A DNA stretch of 64,000 nucleotides from Yersinia bercovieri ATCC 43970 (GCF_013282745.1 NZ_CP054044.1:2418001-2482000); one strand, 5' to 3'. Shown: positions 28,994-39,220, counted from the first letter of the stretch. Made by a program: numbers and translations. Notes: generated by a model from the letters alone, not told the origin.

Positions 28994-30052
28994 ATGCGAA
29001 AAATTATTCATGTGGATATGGATTGCTTCTTCGCGGCAGTGGAAATGCGCGACGATCCTGGTCTGCGCGATATCCCCATCGCGATTGGTGGTAGTCGGGA
29101 TCGGCGTGGCGTTATCAGCACTGCCAATTACCCGGCCAGGCGTTATGGCGTCCGCAGTGCTATGCCAACGGCAATGGCACTGAAACTGTGCCCGCAGCTT
29201 AAAGTTATTCCTGGCCGAATGGCGGCATATAAAGAAGCGTCACTGCATATTCGTGAGATTTTTGCCCGCTATACCCCATTAATTGAACCGCTATCCTTGG
29301 ATGAAGCCTATCTGGATGTGTCTGATTGCCTTGCGTGCAGCGGTTCCGCCACCTTAATTGCACAAGAAATTCGCCAGTCGATTGCTGATGAACTGAATCT
29401 AACCGCCTCGGCTGGCATTGCCCCCATAAAGTTTCTGGCTAAGATCGCATCTGACTTAAATAAGCCCAATGGGCAATATGTGATCACGCCAGATCAGATC
29501 TTGCCCTTCTTGCATGATCTGCCGCTGAGCAAAATTCCTGGTGTCGGGAAAGTGACCGCTAAACGTTTACAAGAAGTGGGGTTGGTCACCTGTAGTGATG
29601 TACAAAACTATCCGCAAGCTGAATTATTAAAGCGTTTTGGTAAGTTTGGTCATGTGCTGTGGGAGCGCAGCCACGGTATTGATGAGCGAGATGTATCACC
29701 GGATCGCTTACGTAAATCAGTGGGTGTCGAAAGAACCTTGGCAGAAGATATTCATGATTGGGAGAGCTGTGAGTCATTGATTGAGCAGCTATATATTGAG
29801 TTGGAAACGCGCTTACGCAAGGTGAGGCCAGACCTACATATTGCTCGGCAAGGGGTTAAGCTAAAATTTCATGATTTTCAGCAAACGACGCAGGAACATG
29901 TCTGGCCACAACTGAATAAAGCCGATTTGCTACAAGTGGCGCGAACCGCCTGGAACGAGCGGCGTGCAGGGCGGGGAGTGCGCTTGGTGGGGTTACATGT
30001 CACTCTACTCGACCCCCAACTCGAACGGCAACTGCTGCTTAGCTGGGAATAG
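28994..30052 (+). CDS. dinB: DinB, DNA polymerase IV
   Basis: 352 residues, a Y-family translesion polymerase. Visible are the catalytic palm motifs [15 protein letters not shown] near residue 6 and [11 protein letters not shown] near residue 101 (the Asp-Glu metal pair), the helix-hairpin-helix region [18 protein letters not shown], and a C-terminal little-finger domain. The end LLLSWE lacks an obvious QL-x-LF beta-clamp peptide; [10 protein letters not shown] may serve. Start at ATG 28994 after TTGGGGAG. Confidence 0.96.
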   Translation: MRKIIHVDMDCFFAAVEMRDDPGLRDIPIAIGGSRDRRGVISTANYPARRYGVRSAMPTAMALKLCPQLKVIPGRMAAYKEASLHIREIFARYTPLIEPLSLDEAYLDVSDCLACSGSATLIAQEIRQSIADELNLTASAGIAPIKFLAKIASDLNKPNGQYVITPDQILPFLHDLPLSKIPGVGKVTAKRLQEVGLVTCSDVQNYPQAELLKRFGKFGHVLWERSHGIDERDVSPDRLRKSVGVERTLAEDIHDWESCESLIEQLYIELETRLRKVRPDLHIARQGVKLKFHDFQQTTQEHVWPQLNKADLLQVARTAWNERRAGRGVRLVGLHVTLLDPQLERQLLLSWE

Positions 30053-30060
30053 CGCGGCAT

Positions 30061-30092
30061 AAAAAAACGGCAGACCCCTCAGGCCCGCCGTT
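30061..30092 (-). terminator. Intrinsic terminator of pepD
   Basis: On the minus strand AACGGC pairs with GCCGTT and is followed by a run of T (A-run at 30061-30067). It lies 29 bp after the pepD stop and may also slow transcription from dinB on the other strand. Confidence 0.8.
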
Positions 30093-30120
30093 ATCGTATC
30101 AATAGATTAGCTAAACCTAT

Positions 30121-31581
30121 TTACGCACGTTCTGGAATCGCTTTTAGCAGCGCAGTCAGCAACTGCCAATATTGACCCACACTCTCGATGTGAACTTGTT
30201 CATCCGGCGAATGCGGGCCGGTCATGGTTGGCCCAATCGACACCATATCCATCTCTGGGTAAGGTTTTTTGAACAAACCACACTCCAGACCGGCATGGAT
30301 CACCATGATATTTGGCGTTTTGTTGAATAACTTCTGGTAGGTTTCCCGCACCAACGCCATTACCGGTGAGTTAGGGTCTGGCTGCCAGCCAGGGTAGCCG
30401 CCTTTTGGTGAGGTTTTAGCCCCCGCCAATTGACCAATTGCCGTCAGCATACTCACCACGTAATCTTTGCCACTGTCGATCAGAGAACGAATCAGGCAAA
30501 TGATCTCTGCTTCACTCTCATTCATGGTCACCACCCCCACATTCAGTGAGGTTTCTACCACGCCTTTAACCGCATCGCTCATACGAATCACCCCGTTTGG
30601 GGTCGCATTTAACAATGCCACCAAACGCTGTTGGGTATCTTTCGTCAGGGCTTGCGCATCGGTAGTAACAGGCTCTAGCAGCACAGTCAGATTTTTTTCC
30701 ACTGCGGCCAATTCGTTTTTCAACGTCGCCAGATAGTCTTGACTCAAACTTTTCAACTGATCGATTTTATCTGCGGCGATGGCTAGCGTCACAGAGCCTT
30801 CGCGTGGGATTGCATTACGCAATGTACCGCCATTCAGATCCAATACCCGCAGATCTAAATCTTTTGCCTGTTCAAACAGGAAGCGGGCCAGCAGCTTGTT
30901 GGCATTGCCTAAACCTAAATGGATATCGGCCCCAGAGTGACCCCCTTTCAGGCCTTTTAAGGTCAGTTTTAAGGTTTGGTAACCGGCGGGGATAGCTTCA
31001 CGTTTTAGCGCCAAAGTAGTGATGAAATCAATACCACCAGCGCAACCCATATAGATTTCACCCTCCTGCTCGGAATCGGTGTTAATCAGAATATCCGCTT
31101 TCAACCAGTTAGGTTGCAGGCCAAATGCGCCGTCCATACCGGCCTCTTCGGTCATGGTCAGCAGCACTTCCAGTGGGCCATGCTCGACACTGTCGTCAGA
31201 CAACACCGCCAGCGCGGAGGCCATACCAATGCCATTATCTGCCCCTAATGTGGTACCACGGGCTTTAACCCATTCACCATCGATATAAGGCTGGATTGGG
31301 TCTTTAGTGAAGTCATGTACCGTATCATTATTCTTCTGCGGAACCATATCCAGATGGGCTTGCAGTGCCACGGGCTTACGGTTCTCCATCCCTTTGGTAG
31401 CAGGCTTACGCAGCAGGATATTACCGACTTGATCACGTTCGGCGTGCAGACCTTTTTCTTTGGCCCACGTCATAATGTGCTGTGCTAGCGCTTCTTCATG
31501 GTAAGACGGGTGTGGGATCGAGCAGATTTTTGCAAAAATATCCCACAACGGCTGAGGCGAAAGTTGAGACAGTTCAGACAC
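30121..31581 (-). CDS. pepD: PepD, aminoacyl-histidine dipeptidase
   Basis: 486 residues, an M20-family zinc dipeptidase (carnosinase-type peptidase D) cutting Xaa-His and other dipeptides in the cytoplasm. Metal-site motifs: VALQAHLDMVPQKN near residue 74, TLGADNGIGMA near 115, and MTEEAGMDGAFGL near 145, plus GHSGADIHLGLGNA in the lid domain. Length equals the E. coli enzyme. Divergent from gpt as in E. coli. Confidence 0.97.
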   Translation of the reverse strand: MSELSQLSPQPLWDIFAKICSIPHPSYHEEALAQHIMTWAKEKGLHAERDQVGNILLRKPATKGMENRKPVALQAHLDMVPQKNNDTVHDFTKDPIQPYIDGEWVKARGTTLGADNGIGMASALAVLSDDSVEHGPLEVLLTMTEEAGMDGAFGLQPNWLKADILINTDSEQEGEIYMGCAGGIDFITTLALKREAIPAGYQTLKLTLKGLKGGHSGADIHLGLGNANKLLARFLFEQAKDLDLRVLDLNGGTLRNAIPREGSVTLAIAADKIDQLKSLSQDYLATLKNELAAVEKNLTVLLEPVTTDAQALTKDTQQRLVALLNATPNGVIRMSDAVKGVVETSLNVGVVTMNESEAEIICLIRSLIDSGKDYVVSMLTAIGQLAGAKTSPKGGYPGWQPDPNSPVMALVRETYQKLFNKTPNIMVIHAGLECGLFKKPYPEMDMVSIGPTMTGPHSPDEQVHIESVGQYWQLLTALLKAIPERA

Positions 31582-31889
31582 TGTAAGTCTCCTGTAATAG
31601 CATTCTCATATCGGCAGCCTCGCAATGGAGATGTCAGAGATGCTATTGGGTTGATGACTAAAGATTTTAGGGGTAGTGACAAACCGCCATCAAGATGGCG
31701 AGATAATTTGAGAATATCACTTTCATTGGCATTACGCGCGTATCGCTGCACAATTACCTTATCCGATCCGATTAATTAGCCAGATAATTGCTGGTTTTTA
31801 TCCGGCTGGCTCACTATAATCTCGCGCAACCTTTTTTCCCCTTCTGATACATGGCAAGCCACTTCTTATACTGGCTGGGATTACATTTT
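31582..31889. other. Divergent promoter region pepD-gpt
   Basis: 308 bp with promoters for both genes implied by orientation. Open frames inside are short and unlike known proteins. GCCAG...GCTGG followed by TTTTT (near 31780-31800) makes a weak hairpin ahead of gpt. Nothing else was recognised. Confidence 0.4.
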
Positions 31890-32348
31890 ATGAGCGAAAA
31901 ATACGTCGTTACCTGGGATATGTTGCAAATTCACGCCCGCAAACTGGCACAGCGTTTACTGCCAGCCGAGCAATGGAAAGGTATCATCGCGGTGAGCCGT
32001 GGTGGATTAGTACCGGCTGGTATTCTGGCGCGTGAGCTGGGTATTCGTTATGTAGACACCGTGTGCATTTCTAGCTATGACCATGATAATCAACGTGATC
32101 TTAAAGTCTTAAAACGCGCTGAAGGCGATGGTGAAGGCTTTATCGTGATTGATGATTTGGTTGATACTGGTGGCACTGCGAAAGCCATTCGCGATATGTA
32201 TCCGAAAGCACATTTTGTCACTATCTTCGCCAAACCGGCGGGCCGCCCATTAGTCGATGATTATGTGGTTGATATCCCGCAGGATACATGGATTGAACAG
32301 CCGTGGGATATGGCGGTGACTTTTGTTGCCCCCTTAAGCGGCAAGTAA
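31890..32348 (+). CDS. gpt: Gpt, xanthine-guanine phosphoribosyltransferase
   Basis: 152 residues from ATG 31890 ([20 protein letters not shown]), the family start; an ATG at 31851 would add a spurious hydrophobic tail. The PRPP-binding signature is [17 protein letters not shown] near residue 83, and [19 protein letters not shown] is the conserved N-terminal part. It salvages guanine, xanthine and, less well, hypoxanthine. Followed by frsA as in E. coli. Confidence 0.97.
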   Translation: MSEKYVVTWDMLQIHARKLAQRLLPAEQWKGIIAVSRGGLVPAGILARELGIRYVDTVCISSYDHDNQRDLKVLKRAEGDGEGFIVIDDLVDTGGTAKAIRDMYPKAHFVTIFAKPAGRPLVDDYVVDIPQDTWIEQPWDMAVTFVAPLSGK

Positions 32349-32364
32349 TTTAGCCAACTTTAAG

Positions 32365-32391
32365 CGCTCGGTATTGACCGGGCGTTCCATT
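32365..32391 (+). terminator. Probable terminator after gpt
   Basis: CGCTCGGT-attg-ACCGGGCG forms an 8-bp stem (one G-T pair) followed by a T-rich stretch (TTCCATTTT). Confidence 0.6.
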
Positions 32392-32474
32392 TTCCTCGCA
32401 GTATGAGTACACTTGACTCCATCTGAGCAGCCCTTACCGGGCCTGATTCACGGCTTATGGAGGCTATTGTTACC

Positions 32475-33722
32475 ATGGCACAAGCCAACCTTTCTGAAAT
32501 TCTGTTCAAACCCAAATTTAAGCACCCTGAAACCTCGACTTTAGTCCGGCATGCCCATTGCAACCAGGCCATGAGTGTTCATTCGGCATTGGATGGTGAC
32601 ACCGCTAGCCATTGGTATCGAATGATCAACCGCCTGATGTGGACTTGGCGTGGTGTCGATCCCCTTGAGATAGAAGAGGTTTTATCGCGCATTGCCTGCT
32701 CAAAAGCGGAACATAGCGACAACGAACTGCTGGATACTGTGGTCGGCTATCGTAACGGCAACTGGATTTATGAATGGGCCCATCAAGCGATGCAGTGGCA
32801 GCAAAAAGCGATGGAAGAAGCTGAGCCGATGAGTGCGGGTCAATATTGGTTAAATGCGGCCAATCTCTACAGCATCGCCAGTTACCCGCACCTGAAAGGT
32901 GATGAGCTGGCCGAGCAGGTCGAAGTGCTGTCTAACCGCGCATATGAAGCCGCCGCTGAGCATCTGCCCTACACACTGAAAAAACTTGATTTCGCTATTT
33001 CCGATGGTGGCACCCTTTCCGGCTTCCTGCATATGCCAACCGTCGGCAGTGCGCCATTTCCGACGGTGCTGATATGTGGCGGGCTGGATACCTTGCAAAG
33101 TGATTATCACCGCCTGTTCCGCGACTATTTGGCCCCCAAAGGGATAGCGATGTTGACCATCGACATGCCATCCGTCGGGGCATCATCACGCTGGAAATTA
33201 ACCCAGGACACTAGCTATCTGCATCAACAAGTGCTGCATGCATTGCCGAATATTCCCTGGGTTGATCACCAGCGGGTCACTGTTTTCGGCTTACGTTTTG
33301 GGGCCAATGTGGCGGTGCGCTTAGGTTATCTGGAACCTCAGCGGGTACGCGCGGTGGCATGTCTTGGGCCGATTGTTCATCATCTGTTGTGCAATAGTGA
33401 TAGCCAGCGCAAAGTGCCGGACATGTATATGGATGTGATGGCCAGTCGCTTGGGCATGGCAGATGCATCTGATGAAACACTGAAAACAGAAATGAACCGC
33501 TACTCATTGAAAACACAGGGATTATTGGGGAGGCGCTGTCAAACGCCAATGCTGGCCGGTTTCTGGGAAAATGATCCCTTCAGCCCGAAAGAGGAGTCGA
33601 AACTTATTTGCTCTTCATCCTCGGACGGCAAATTATTGGCTATATCATCTACGCCGCTGTATGACAATTTCCATCGTGCATTATTGCAAACCAGCCAATG
33701 GTTAGAAGATAAAATGCGTTAA
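32475..33722 (+). CDS. frsA: FrsA (YafA), alpha/beta-hydrolase-fold esterase
   Basis: 415 residues from ATG 32475, which gives [24 protein letters not shown], co-linear with E. coli FrsA (414 residues); TGGAGG lies 10 bp upstream. The ATG at 32457 would add six residues. The alpha/beta-hydrolase core includes [31 protein letters not shown] and the nucleophile-elbow region [18 protein letters not shown], where the usual GxSxG serine is not evident. Known to bind unphosphorylated EIIA-Glc and influence the fermentation/respiration balance. Confidence 0.95.
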   Translation: MAQANLSEILFKPKFKHPETSTLVRHAHCNQAMSVHSALDGDTASHWYRMINRLMWTWRGVDPLEIEEVLSRIACSKAEHSDNELLDTVVGYRNGNWIYEWAHQAMQWQQKAMEEAEPMSAGQYWLNAANLYSIASYPHLKGDELAEQVEVLSNRAYEAAAEHLPYTLKKLDFAISDGGTLSGFLHMPTVGSAPFPTVLICGGLDTLQSDYHRLFRDYLAPKGIAMLTIDMPSVGASSRWKLTQDTSYLHQQVLHALPNIPWVDHQRVTVFGLRFGANVAVRLGYLEPQRVRAVACLGPIVHHLLCNSDSQRKVPDMYMDVMASRLGMADASDETLKTEMNRYSLKTQGLLGRRCQTPMLAGFWENDPFSPKEESKLICSSSSDGKLLAISSTPLYDNFHRALLQTSQWLEDKMR

Positions 33723-33781
33723 TGAGTTGCTAATTTTTAACAATTTGCTAAAAAGGTGCGTCTACATAAGGAGATTTAAGA

Positions 33782-34183
33782 ATGACGTCAACCAGTGCTC
33801 ATCCTAAAAGCAAGCTTATGAAACGTTTTGCTGCTTTGGGGCCATACCTACGTGAAGGGCAGTGCCAGAATGACCGTTTTTTCTTTGACTGTTTAGCTGT
33901 TTGCGTCAATGTGAAGCTTGCTCCAGAGAAGCGTGAGTTCTGGGGGTGGTGGATAGAGCTGGAGCCTGCGGCGGACCATTTTACCTATGTTTACCAGTTT
34001 GGCCTGTTTAATAAAGAGGGCAGCTGGAAAGCAGAAAACATTAAAGATCCTGAAGTACAGGAGAAGCTGGAGACCACATTACGCGGTTTTCACAAGCGCC
34101 TGGCCGAAATGCTGACCTCTATTGAAATGAGATTGGTGCCCGCGCAAGATTTTAGCGAACAGCCCGTTAAGCTGTCGGCGTAA
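33782..34183 (+). CDS. crl: Crl, sigma-S-binding transcription factor
   Basis: 133 residues, recognisable over its length: [26 protein letters not shown] and [12 protein letters not shown]. Crl binds RpoS and helps it form holoenzyme, which raises expression of curli and stationary-phase genes. AAGGAG lies 8 bp before ATG 33782. E. coli has phoE between crl and proB; here proB follows directly. Confidence 0.96.
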   Translation: MTSTSAHPKSKLMKRFAALGPYLREGQCQNDRFFFDCLAVCVNVKLAPEKREFWGWWIELEPAADHFTYVYQFGLFNKEGSWKAENIKDPEVQEKLETTLRGFHKRLAEMLTSIEMRLVPAQDFSEQPVKLSA

Positions 34184-34217
34184 GAATTGCGCTGTTAATC
34201 GCTAAATAAGAAGAGCG

Positions 34218-34243
34218 CCCCCCTTTTGCACAATAAAAGGGGG
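34218..34243. terminator. Hairpin between crl and proB
   Basis: CCCCCTTTT and AAAAGGGGG form a 9-bp perfect stem over about 7 bases. No T-tract follows on the plus strand, so termination after crl is possible but unproven; it may instead lie in the proB leader. Confidence 0.55.
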
Positions 34244-34338
34244 AATATATTCTCATGCCTGTTGGCATAATGCTCCGCGCCTGTTACAACGTTTTATCTA
34301 TCATCTCTTTTTTTAATTATCCCAACGGCAGAAAAATT

Positions 34339-35442
34339 ATGAGTGGCAGCCAGACATTGGTTGTGAAATTGGGGACAAGTGTGCTGACTGGCGGTTCCCG
34401 TCGTCTTAACCGTGCCCATATTGTTGAGTTGGTGCGCCAGTGCGCCCAGCAACACGCCAAAGGTCATCGTATTGTTATTGTCACCTCCGGGGCGATTGCC
34501 GCCGGGCGTGAACACCTGGGTTACCCAGAATTACCCGCCACTATTGCCTCAAAGCAACTGTTGGCCGCAGTCGGGCAAAGCCGGCTGATTCAGCTCTGGG
34601 AGCAGCTATTTTCTATCTATGGCATCCATGTGGGTCAGATGCTGTTGACCCGGGCTGATTTAGAAGATCGTGAGCGCTTTTTAAATGCGCGCGACACGAT
34701 GAACGCCCTGCTGGATAACCGCATTGTTCCGGTCATCAATGAGAATGACGCCGTTGCTACCGCTGAAATTAAAGTGGGCGACAACGATAATCTCTCCGCA
34801 TTGGCAGCCATTCTGGCCGGTGCGGATAAGTTGCTGTTACTGACCGATCAAGCGGGCTTATACACCGCCGATCCCCGGAATAACCCCGCAGCAGAACTGA
34901 TTCGCGAAGTGCATGGTATTGATGATGCCTTACGTGAAATTGCCGGTGATAGCGTCTCTGGTCTCGGCACTGGTGGTATGGCGACAAAACTGCAAGCTGC
35001 CGATGTCGCGTGTCGCGCGGGTATTGATGTGGTGATTGCCGCAGGGAGCCAGGTGGGGGTTATTGCCGATGTGGTTGACGGCACCCCCGTCGGCACGCGC
35101 TTCCACGCGCTGGAAACACCGCTGGAAAACCGCAAACGCTGGATTTTTGGTGCGCCACCTGCCGGTGAGATCACCGTCGACGATGGGGCGGTCTCTGCCA
35201 TTATGGAGCGGGGAAGCTCGCTGCTGCCGAAAGGTATTCGCAGCGTTAAAGGGAACTTCTCCCGTGGTGAGGTGATCCGTATCCGCAACCTCAGTGGGCG
35301 AGATTTGGCCCACGGCGTATCACGTTATAACAGTGACGCCTTGCGCCTGTTAGCGGGGCACCACTCGCAACAAATTAGTGAAATCCTCGGATATGAATAT
35401 GGCCCGGTGGCTGTTCACCGTGACGATATGATTGTCAGTTAA
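34339..35442 (+). CDS. proB: ProB, glutamate 5-kinase
   Basis: 367 residues from ATG 34339 ([19 protein letters not shown]), equal in length to E. coli ProB; upstream ATG 34255 is excluded by the family start. The amino-acid-kinase domain (~1-255) shows VTSGAIAAG and [10 protein letters not shown], and the C-terminal PUA domain (~275-360) is present. It catalyses the first step of proline synthesis and is normally feedback-inhibited by proline. Coupled to proA with a 9-bp gap holding the ribosome site. Confidence 0.97.
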   Translation: MSGSQTLVVKLGTSVLTGGSRRLNRAHIVELVRQCAQQHAKGHRIVIVTSGAIAAGREHLGYPELPATIASKQLLAAVGQSRLIQLWEQLFSIYGIHVGQMLLTRADLEDRERFLNARDTMNALLDNRIVPVINENDAVATAEIKVGDNDNLSALAAILAGADKLLLLTDQAGLYTADPRNNPAAELIREVHGIDDALREIAGDSVSGLGTGGMATKLQAADVACRAGIDVVIAAGSQVGVIADVVDGTPVGTRFHALETPLENRKRWIFGAPPAGEITVDDGAVSAIMERGSSLLPKGIRSVKGNFSRGEVIRIRNLSGRDLAHGVSRYNSDALRLLAGHHSQQISEILGYEYGPVAVHRDDMIVS

Positions 35443-35451
35443 GGAGCAAGC

Positions 35452-36711
35452 ATGAGTATGCTGGAACAGATGGGGAAGGCCGCTAAACAGGCCTCCTGGC
35501 AATTGGCGCTACTAAGCACGGCCAAAAAGAATCAGGCACTTGCGGTCATCGCGAACCTGCTGGAGTCTGAAAGTCAGGCCATTTTGCAGGCTAATGAACA
35601 AGATATGAAAGCCGCCCGTGACAGTGGCATGAGTGAAGCGCTACTCGATCGGCTGCTATTATCACCCGCCCGATTAGCCGCCATTGCGAATGATGTGCGG
35701 CAGGTATGCCGCCTAAATGACCCTGTGGGCCGCGTGATTGATGGTAGCCTGCTCGACAGCGGCTTGAAGCTCGAACGCCGCCGTGTACCACTGGGGGTGA
35801 TTGGTGTCATTTATGAAGCCCGTCCGAATGTCACCATTGATGTGGCCAGCTTATGCCTAAAGACCGGTAATGCGGTAATTTTGCGCGGTGGGAAAGAGAC
35901 TCATCACACCAATCAGGCGACGGTGAAAGTGATCCAACAGGCGCTGGAGCAGTGCGGTTTACCCGCAGCCGCAGTGCAGGCGATTGAAAGCCCGGATCGC
36001 GAGTTGGTGAATGAGTTACTGCGCATGGATCGCTATGTTGATATGTTGATTCCACGTGGTGGCGCTGGTCTACATAAACTGTGCCGTGAGCAATCGACCA
36101 TTCCGGTAATTACTGGCGGAATTGGCGTTTGCCATACTTTTGTCGATGAAAGCGCCGATGTTGAGAAGGCGCTATTGGTCATTGAAAATGCAAAAGTTCA
36201 GCGGCCAAGTGCCTGTAACTCACTGGAAACTCTGCTGGTTCATCAGGCCATCGCTGCAAGCTTCCTCCCGATATTGAGTGCCAGAATGCATGCTTTTGGT
36301 GTGACACTGCATGCCAGCTCGCAGGCCATGCCGTATCTGGTGGAAGCTAAGGCCAAAGTGGTGGCGGTGGAAGCCGCAGATTACGATGATGAGTGGCTCT
36401 CACTGGATCTGAATGTGGATATTGTGGCTGATATTGATGCTGCCATTAATCATATCCGCGAACATGGCACCAGCCATTCCGATGCCATTTTGACGCGCTC
36501 CCTCAGCAGCGCTGAACATTTTGTCCGCGCGGTAGATTCATCAGCGGTCTATGTCAATGCCAGCACGCGCTTCACTGATGGCGGTCAATTTGGTTTAGGG
36601 GCCGAGGTTGCCGTCAGCACGCAAAAACTCCATGCCCGTGGCCCTATGGGGCTGGATGCATTGACAACCTATAAGTGGATTGGCTACGGCGACGATTTAG
36701 TTCGCAGCTGA
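35452..36711 (+). CDS. proA: ProA, gamma-glutamyl phosphate reductase
   Basis: 419 residues of the aldehyde-dehydrogenase superfamily. It reduces the labile product of ProB to glutamate-5-semialdehyde with NADPH. The catalytic cysteine lies in [15 protein letters not shown] near residue 253; [27 protein letters not shown] and [17 protein letters not shown] are typical. In E. coli a tRNA-Thr gene follows; none was seen here. Confidence 0.97.
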   Translation: MSMLEQMGKAAKQASWQLALLSTAKKNQALAVIANLLESESQAILQANEQDMKAARDSGMSEALLDRLLLSPARLAAIANDVRQVCRLNDPVGRVIDGSLLDSGLKLERRRVPLGVIGVIYEARPNVTIDVASLCLKTGNAVILRGGKETHHTNQATVKVIQQALEQCGLPAAAVQAIESPDRELVNELLRMDRYVDMLIPRGGAGLHKLCREQSTIPVITGGIGVCHTFVDESADVEKALLVIENAKVQRPSACNSLETLLVHQAIAASFLPILSARMHAFGVTLHASSQAMPYLVEAKAKVVAVEAADYDDEWLSLDLNVDIVADIDAAINHIREHGTSHSDAILTRSLSSAEHFVRAVDSSAVYVNASTRFTDGGQFGLGAEVAVSTQKLHARGPMGLDALTTYKWIGYGDDLVRS

Positions 36712-36737
36712 TTGACCGCAAATTGTTGTTTGCAGAT

Positions 36738-36777
36738 TAAAGCGATATTTGGCTCCCGCCGATGTCGCTTTATTTTT
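36738..36777 (+). terminator. Intrinsic terminator of proBA
   Basis: TAAAGCGA pairs with TCGCTTTA (36765-36772), with additional pairing possible inside the loop (GGC/GCC), and is followed by TTTTT. Confidence 0.88.
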
Positions 36778-36816
36778 AACTCCCTGACTCCCCGTCGAAA
36801 ATACAAAAATAACCGC

Positions 36817-36843
36817 TAAAGTCATTGCGATATCTGCCGATAA
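36817..36843 (+). promoter_or_regulatory. Sigma-28 (FliA) promoter of ycgR
   Basis: TAAAGTCA, 11 bases, then GCCGATAA: the -35 core TAAAG and the complete -10 of the flagellar class 3 consensus at ideal spacing. It lies 72 bp upstream of the ycgR start. Confidence 0.93.
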
Positions 36844-36914
36844 CCGTCTTGATACTTATAGGCTTTTAATAATCTGGGTAGCCAGGGCGATAAATTAAAG
36901 ATGGAGAATGGCAG

Positions 36915-37664
36915 GTGAGCGAAACGTCTAAAGAGAATTTTGTTAAAACGAATAAATTAGCGATCTGTGCAATTCTTCGGGACTTAAAGAAGAACGATAC
37001 CGCCGTGATGGTGACCCATGCGCGCGGGCAATTTATTAGCCGTATTCTGGATGTGGTACCCGAGACAAATCAGTTTATTTTTGATTTTGGCAGCGTAGAG
37101 CATGAAAATATTTCAGCCTTGGCTGCGAATCAAATCACCATCATTGCGGAACCTACCGGTGCAAAAGTCGAATTTACCTGTAGTCCATTGAGAGAAATAA
37201 AGTATTTATCACTGCCGGCTTTTAGCACCGCCCTTCCTGAGCAACTTTACTTCATTCAACGACGGGAATATTTTCGCGTCAATATTCCTCAGTGGCCTGC
37301 TTATTACTGCTCAGGAAAATTCGCTGATGGTAGTAAATTCTCCTATACACTGGCAGATGTCTCCTTGGGTGGAATGGGTCTATATGCAGTGAAAGGCAGT
37401 GAGTTCCCGCTGCAAGGATGTGGCATTTTGCGTGATGTCTCGGTTGATTTATGCGGTTTTGGTATTTTTAAATTAGACCTGCAATTTATCCGAGCCATTG
37501 ATAAAAAGGTTGTAAATAACAAAGGCGAAACACTCACGATGCAGCGCCTGAGTTTTAAATTCCCTCACTTAAGCCCAATTCAAGAAAAAGGGCTGCAACG
37601 TGCCATTTTTGAACTGGAAAAGCAGCAAACTGCCAAGGCACGAAAATTTCAGGATGGTATCTAA
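36915..37664 (+). CDS. ycgR: YcgR, c-di-GMP-binding flagellar brake protein
   Basis: 249 residues from GTG 36915, supported by GGAG 8 bp upstream and by the family N-terminus. It has a YcgR (PilZN) domain followed by a PilZ domain. The c-di-GMP-binding residues are in place: RREYFR near residues 116-121 (RxxxR) and DVSLGGMG near 153. When bound to c-di-GMP it acts on the flagellar motor and slows swimming. The FliA promoter upstream puts it in the flagellar regulon although no flagellar gene is near. Confidence 0.94.
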   Translation: MSETSKENFVKTNKLAICAILRDLKKNDTAVMVTHARGQFISRILDVVPETNQFIFDFGSVEHENISALAANQITIIAEPTGAKVEFTCSPLREIKYLSLPAFSTALPEQLYFIQRREYFRVNIPQWPAYYCSGKFADGSKFSYTLADVSLGGMGLYAVKGSEFPLQGCGILRDVSVDLCGFGIFKLDLQFIRAIDKKVVNNKGETLTMQRLSFKFPHLSPIQEKGLQRAIFELEKQQTAKARKFQDGI

Positions 37665-37807
37665 TTGAGGAATTTCACACTGATATGAACACAATCGAGA
37701 TAGTCAATCAGCGCTATCTCAACGGAATAAAATAAAAATTGAAAAATATGTTGAATTATCATGCGACTGGCCCAATATTATAAGCTGGTTATTAAGGAGG
37801 ATTAAGC

Positions 37808-38062
37808 ATGGGGATCAGCGAAGAAGAGAGTATCCGCCGTTTGACTGATGAGAAAAACTCGATTGGTCATTCGGCTAAATGGGTAGCAATAATTTCTGCT
37901 GTCTATTTTGTTATTATGCTGTTTTATCAGCATGAGCTGGGCGTATTAACTCTGGCTGGTAGCATTTTTGTCGTGTCATTCTCTATCTGGATGAAGAAGC
38001 GCCAAAAAGTGAAATCTTATCGAAATCAGTTGCAACAGATGGATGAAGACAAAGCGCTTTAA
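37808..38062 (+). CDS. Small two-helix membrane protein, unknown function
   Basis: 84 residues: a charged N-terminus (MGISEEESIRRLTDEKNSIGHSA), two adjacent hydrophobic helices (WVAIISAVYFVIMLFY and VLTLAGSIFVVSFSIWM), and a basic C-terminal tail with coiled-coil character (KKRQKVKSYRNQLQQM). A strong AAGGAGG lies 6 bp before ATG, so it is very probably expressed. I do not recognise a family. It lies 143 bp after ycgR. Confidence 0.75.
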   Translation: MGISEEESIRRLTDEKNSIGHSAKWVAIISAVYFVIMLFYQHELGVLTLAGSIFVVSFSIWMKKRQKVKSYRNQLQQMDEDKAL

Positions 38063-38198
38063 TGCCAGATAATAGTTTTATCGAGCCTGATAAACTGTTT
38101 ATCCGGTTTTCAGACCGCTATTTTCTATCGTTTGCAGCTATGTCAGCACCAACAGATTATTACTGCCCACCATCAGTGATAGTATGTACTTACCGCGA

Positions 38199-38684
38199 CT
38201 ATTTCCTTGCCAGCGATTTAGACATATTAAATCCGGTCACGGCAAATGCCATTTTCTCATACAATCTTTTCGCTTGTGGATTATCAGCCGCTACCCGCAG
38301 TTTTATCTCAAATACACCCTGAGCAATTAATTGTTTTTCTAATGCCGCTAAGCACGCCGAGCCATAACCCTGACGTTGACACGGTGGTAGTACGTAGAAA
38401 TCCTTAATAAAGGCTGCACTATCCTCTTTGCCTAATCCGTACCATAAATAACCCACCAGCTGTTCCTCACCGCTGATATTATCTCTATTTTCGATGCAAA
38501 AAAGATGATCGCTTGGGCTATTAACACCTTCCGGCAAATAGTTATCAAAGCTATGCGTTGCATAAGCCAAAGCTTTCTCCGCGCTATAATCACTATTAGA
38601 CACTAAATCTTGCGCATACTCGGTAATAAATATATTCCTATAGTCGCCAAGCTCCTCAGCCAGCATTGCTCTAAGCGTAACCAT
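38199..38684 (-). CDS. GNAT-family N-acetyltransferase
   Basis: 161 residues from ATG 38684, behind GGGAG on the minus strand; the ATG at 38723 would add 13 residues. The acetyl-CoA-binding P-loop of the GNAT fold is clear: VLPPCQRQGYGSACLAALEKQL, followed by KLRVAADNPQAKRLYEKMAFAVTG. The substrate is unknown. Convergent with the small membrane-protein gene, divergent from the broken yafE. Confidence 0.88.
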   Translation of the reverse strand: MVTLRAMLAEELGDYRNIFITEYAQDLVSNSDYSAEKALAYATHSFDNYLPEGVNSPSDHLFCIENRDNISGEEQLVGYLWYGLGKEDSAAFIKDFYVLPPCQRQGYGSACLAALEKQLIAQGVFEIKLRVAADNPQAKRLYEKMAFAVTGFNMSKSLARK

Positions 38685-38818
38685 AATATCTCCCGCGCTA
38701 TTGTGATGCTGCAATTCACCCACTATAGTGGATTTAGTTTGAGAAAAGTATATTAACGCTTTACAGGAAATATGATAGATAAATTAAATCAGTGAGTTAA
38801 ACCATCAGCGGGGATGTA

Positions 38819-39121
38819 ATGACAACAGAAAATAGCCATACAGATGCAGTTGAAAGGCAGTTTGGCGATCAGGCTAATGCCTATTTGACGAGTGCGGTTC
38901 ATGCTCAGGGTAAAGATTTACAGCGCCTGGCAATGCTACTGCAACCCCATGGTTATGCTCATTTACTCGATCTTGGATGTGGGGCTGGACACGCTAGTTT
39001 CGCAGCGGCGGGTGTGGTGAAGTCTGTTGTTTCATATGATCTTTCCGCACAGATGCTACAAGTGGTTAGCCAGGCAGCAGCAGAAAAAAATCTGACGAAT
39101 ATTGTTGCAAAGCTCAACTAA
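38819..39121 (+). pseudogene. yafE: YafE-like SAM methyltransferase, 3'-truncated
   Basis: The first ~95 residues match the YafE/UbiE-type class I methyltransferase: ERQFGDQANAYLTSAVHAQGKDLQRLA, then motif I LLDLGCGAGHASF and YDLSAQMLQVV. A normal protein is about 250 residues. Here it stops after NIVAKLN at 39121, exactly where an ERIC-like sequence begins, and no remainder of the gene is found downstream. The SAM-binding half is intact but the catalytic C-terminal half is missing. Confidence 0.85.
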
Positions 39122-39220
39122 TCGCCACCATCTTTCAAGTTGCCGGTGTATTGGCTGCGTTTGCCTACCCGAATCACTGATTTGCCGCCTTCCTGCATCT
39201 TGATAATCTATAAAGTATAA
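39121..39220. repeat. ERIC element with internal deletion
   Basis: CATCTTTCAAGTTGCCGG, TTGGCTGCGTTTGCC and ACCCGAATCACTGA match one arm and the centre of ERIC; TTTGCCGCCTTCCTGCATC matches the other side. The central palindrome half between them is missing. It marks the breakpoint of the truncated yafE. Confidence 0.75.

Noticed and set aside
36712..36914. tRNA-Thr gene after proA as in E. coli
   Set aside because: No cloverleaf could be found; the region holds a terminator and the sigma-28 promoter.
38062..38322. Plus-strand frame of 86 codons overlapping the small membrane-protein stop
   Set aside because: It overlaps the GNAT gene on the other strand and shows no protein family features.
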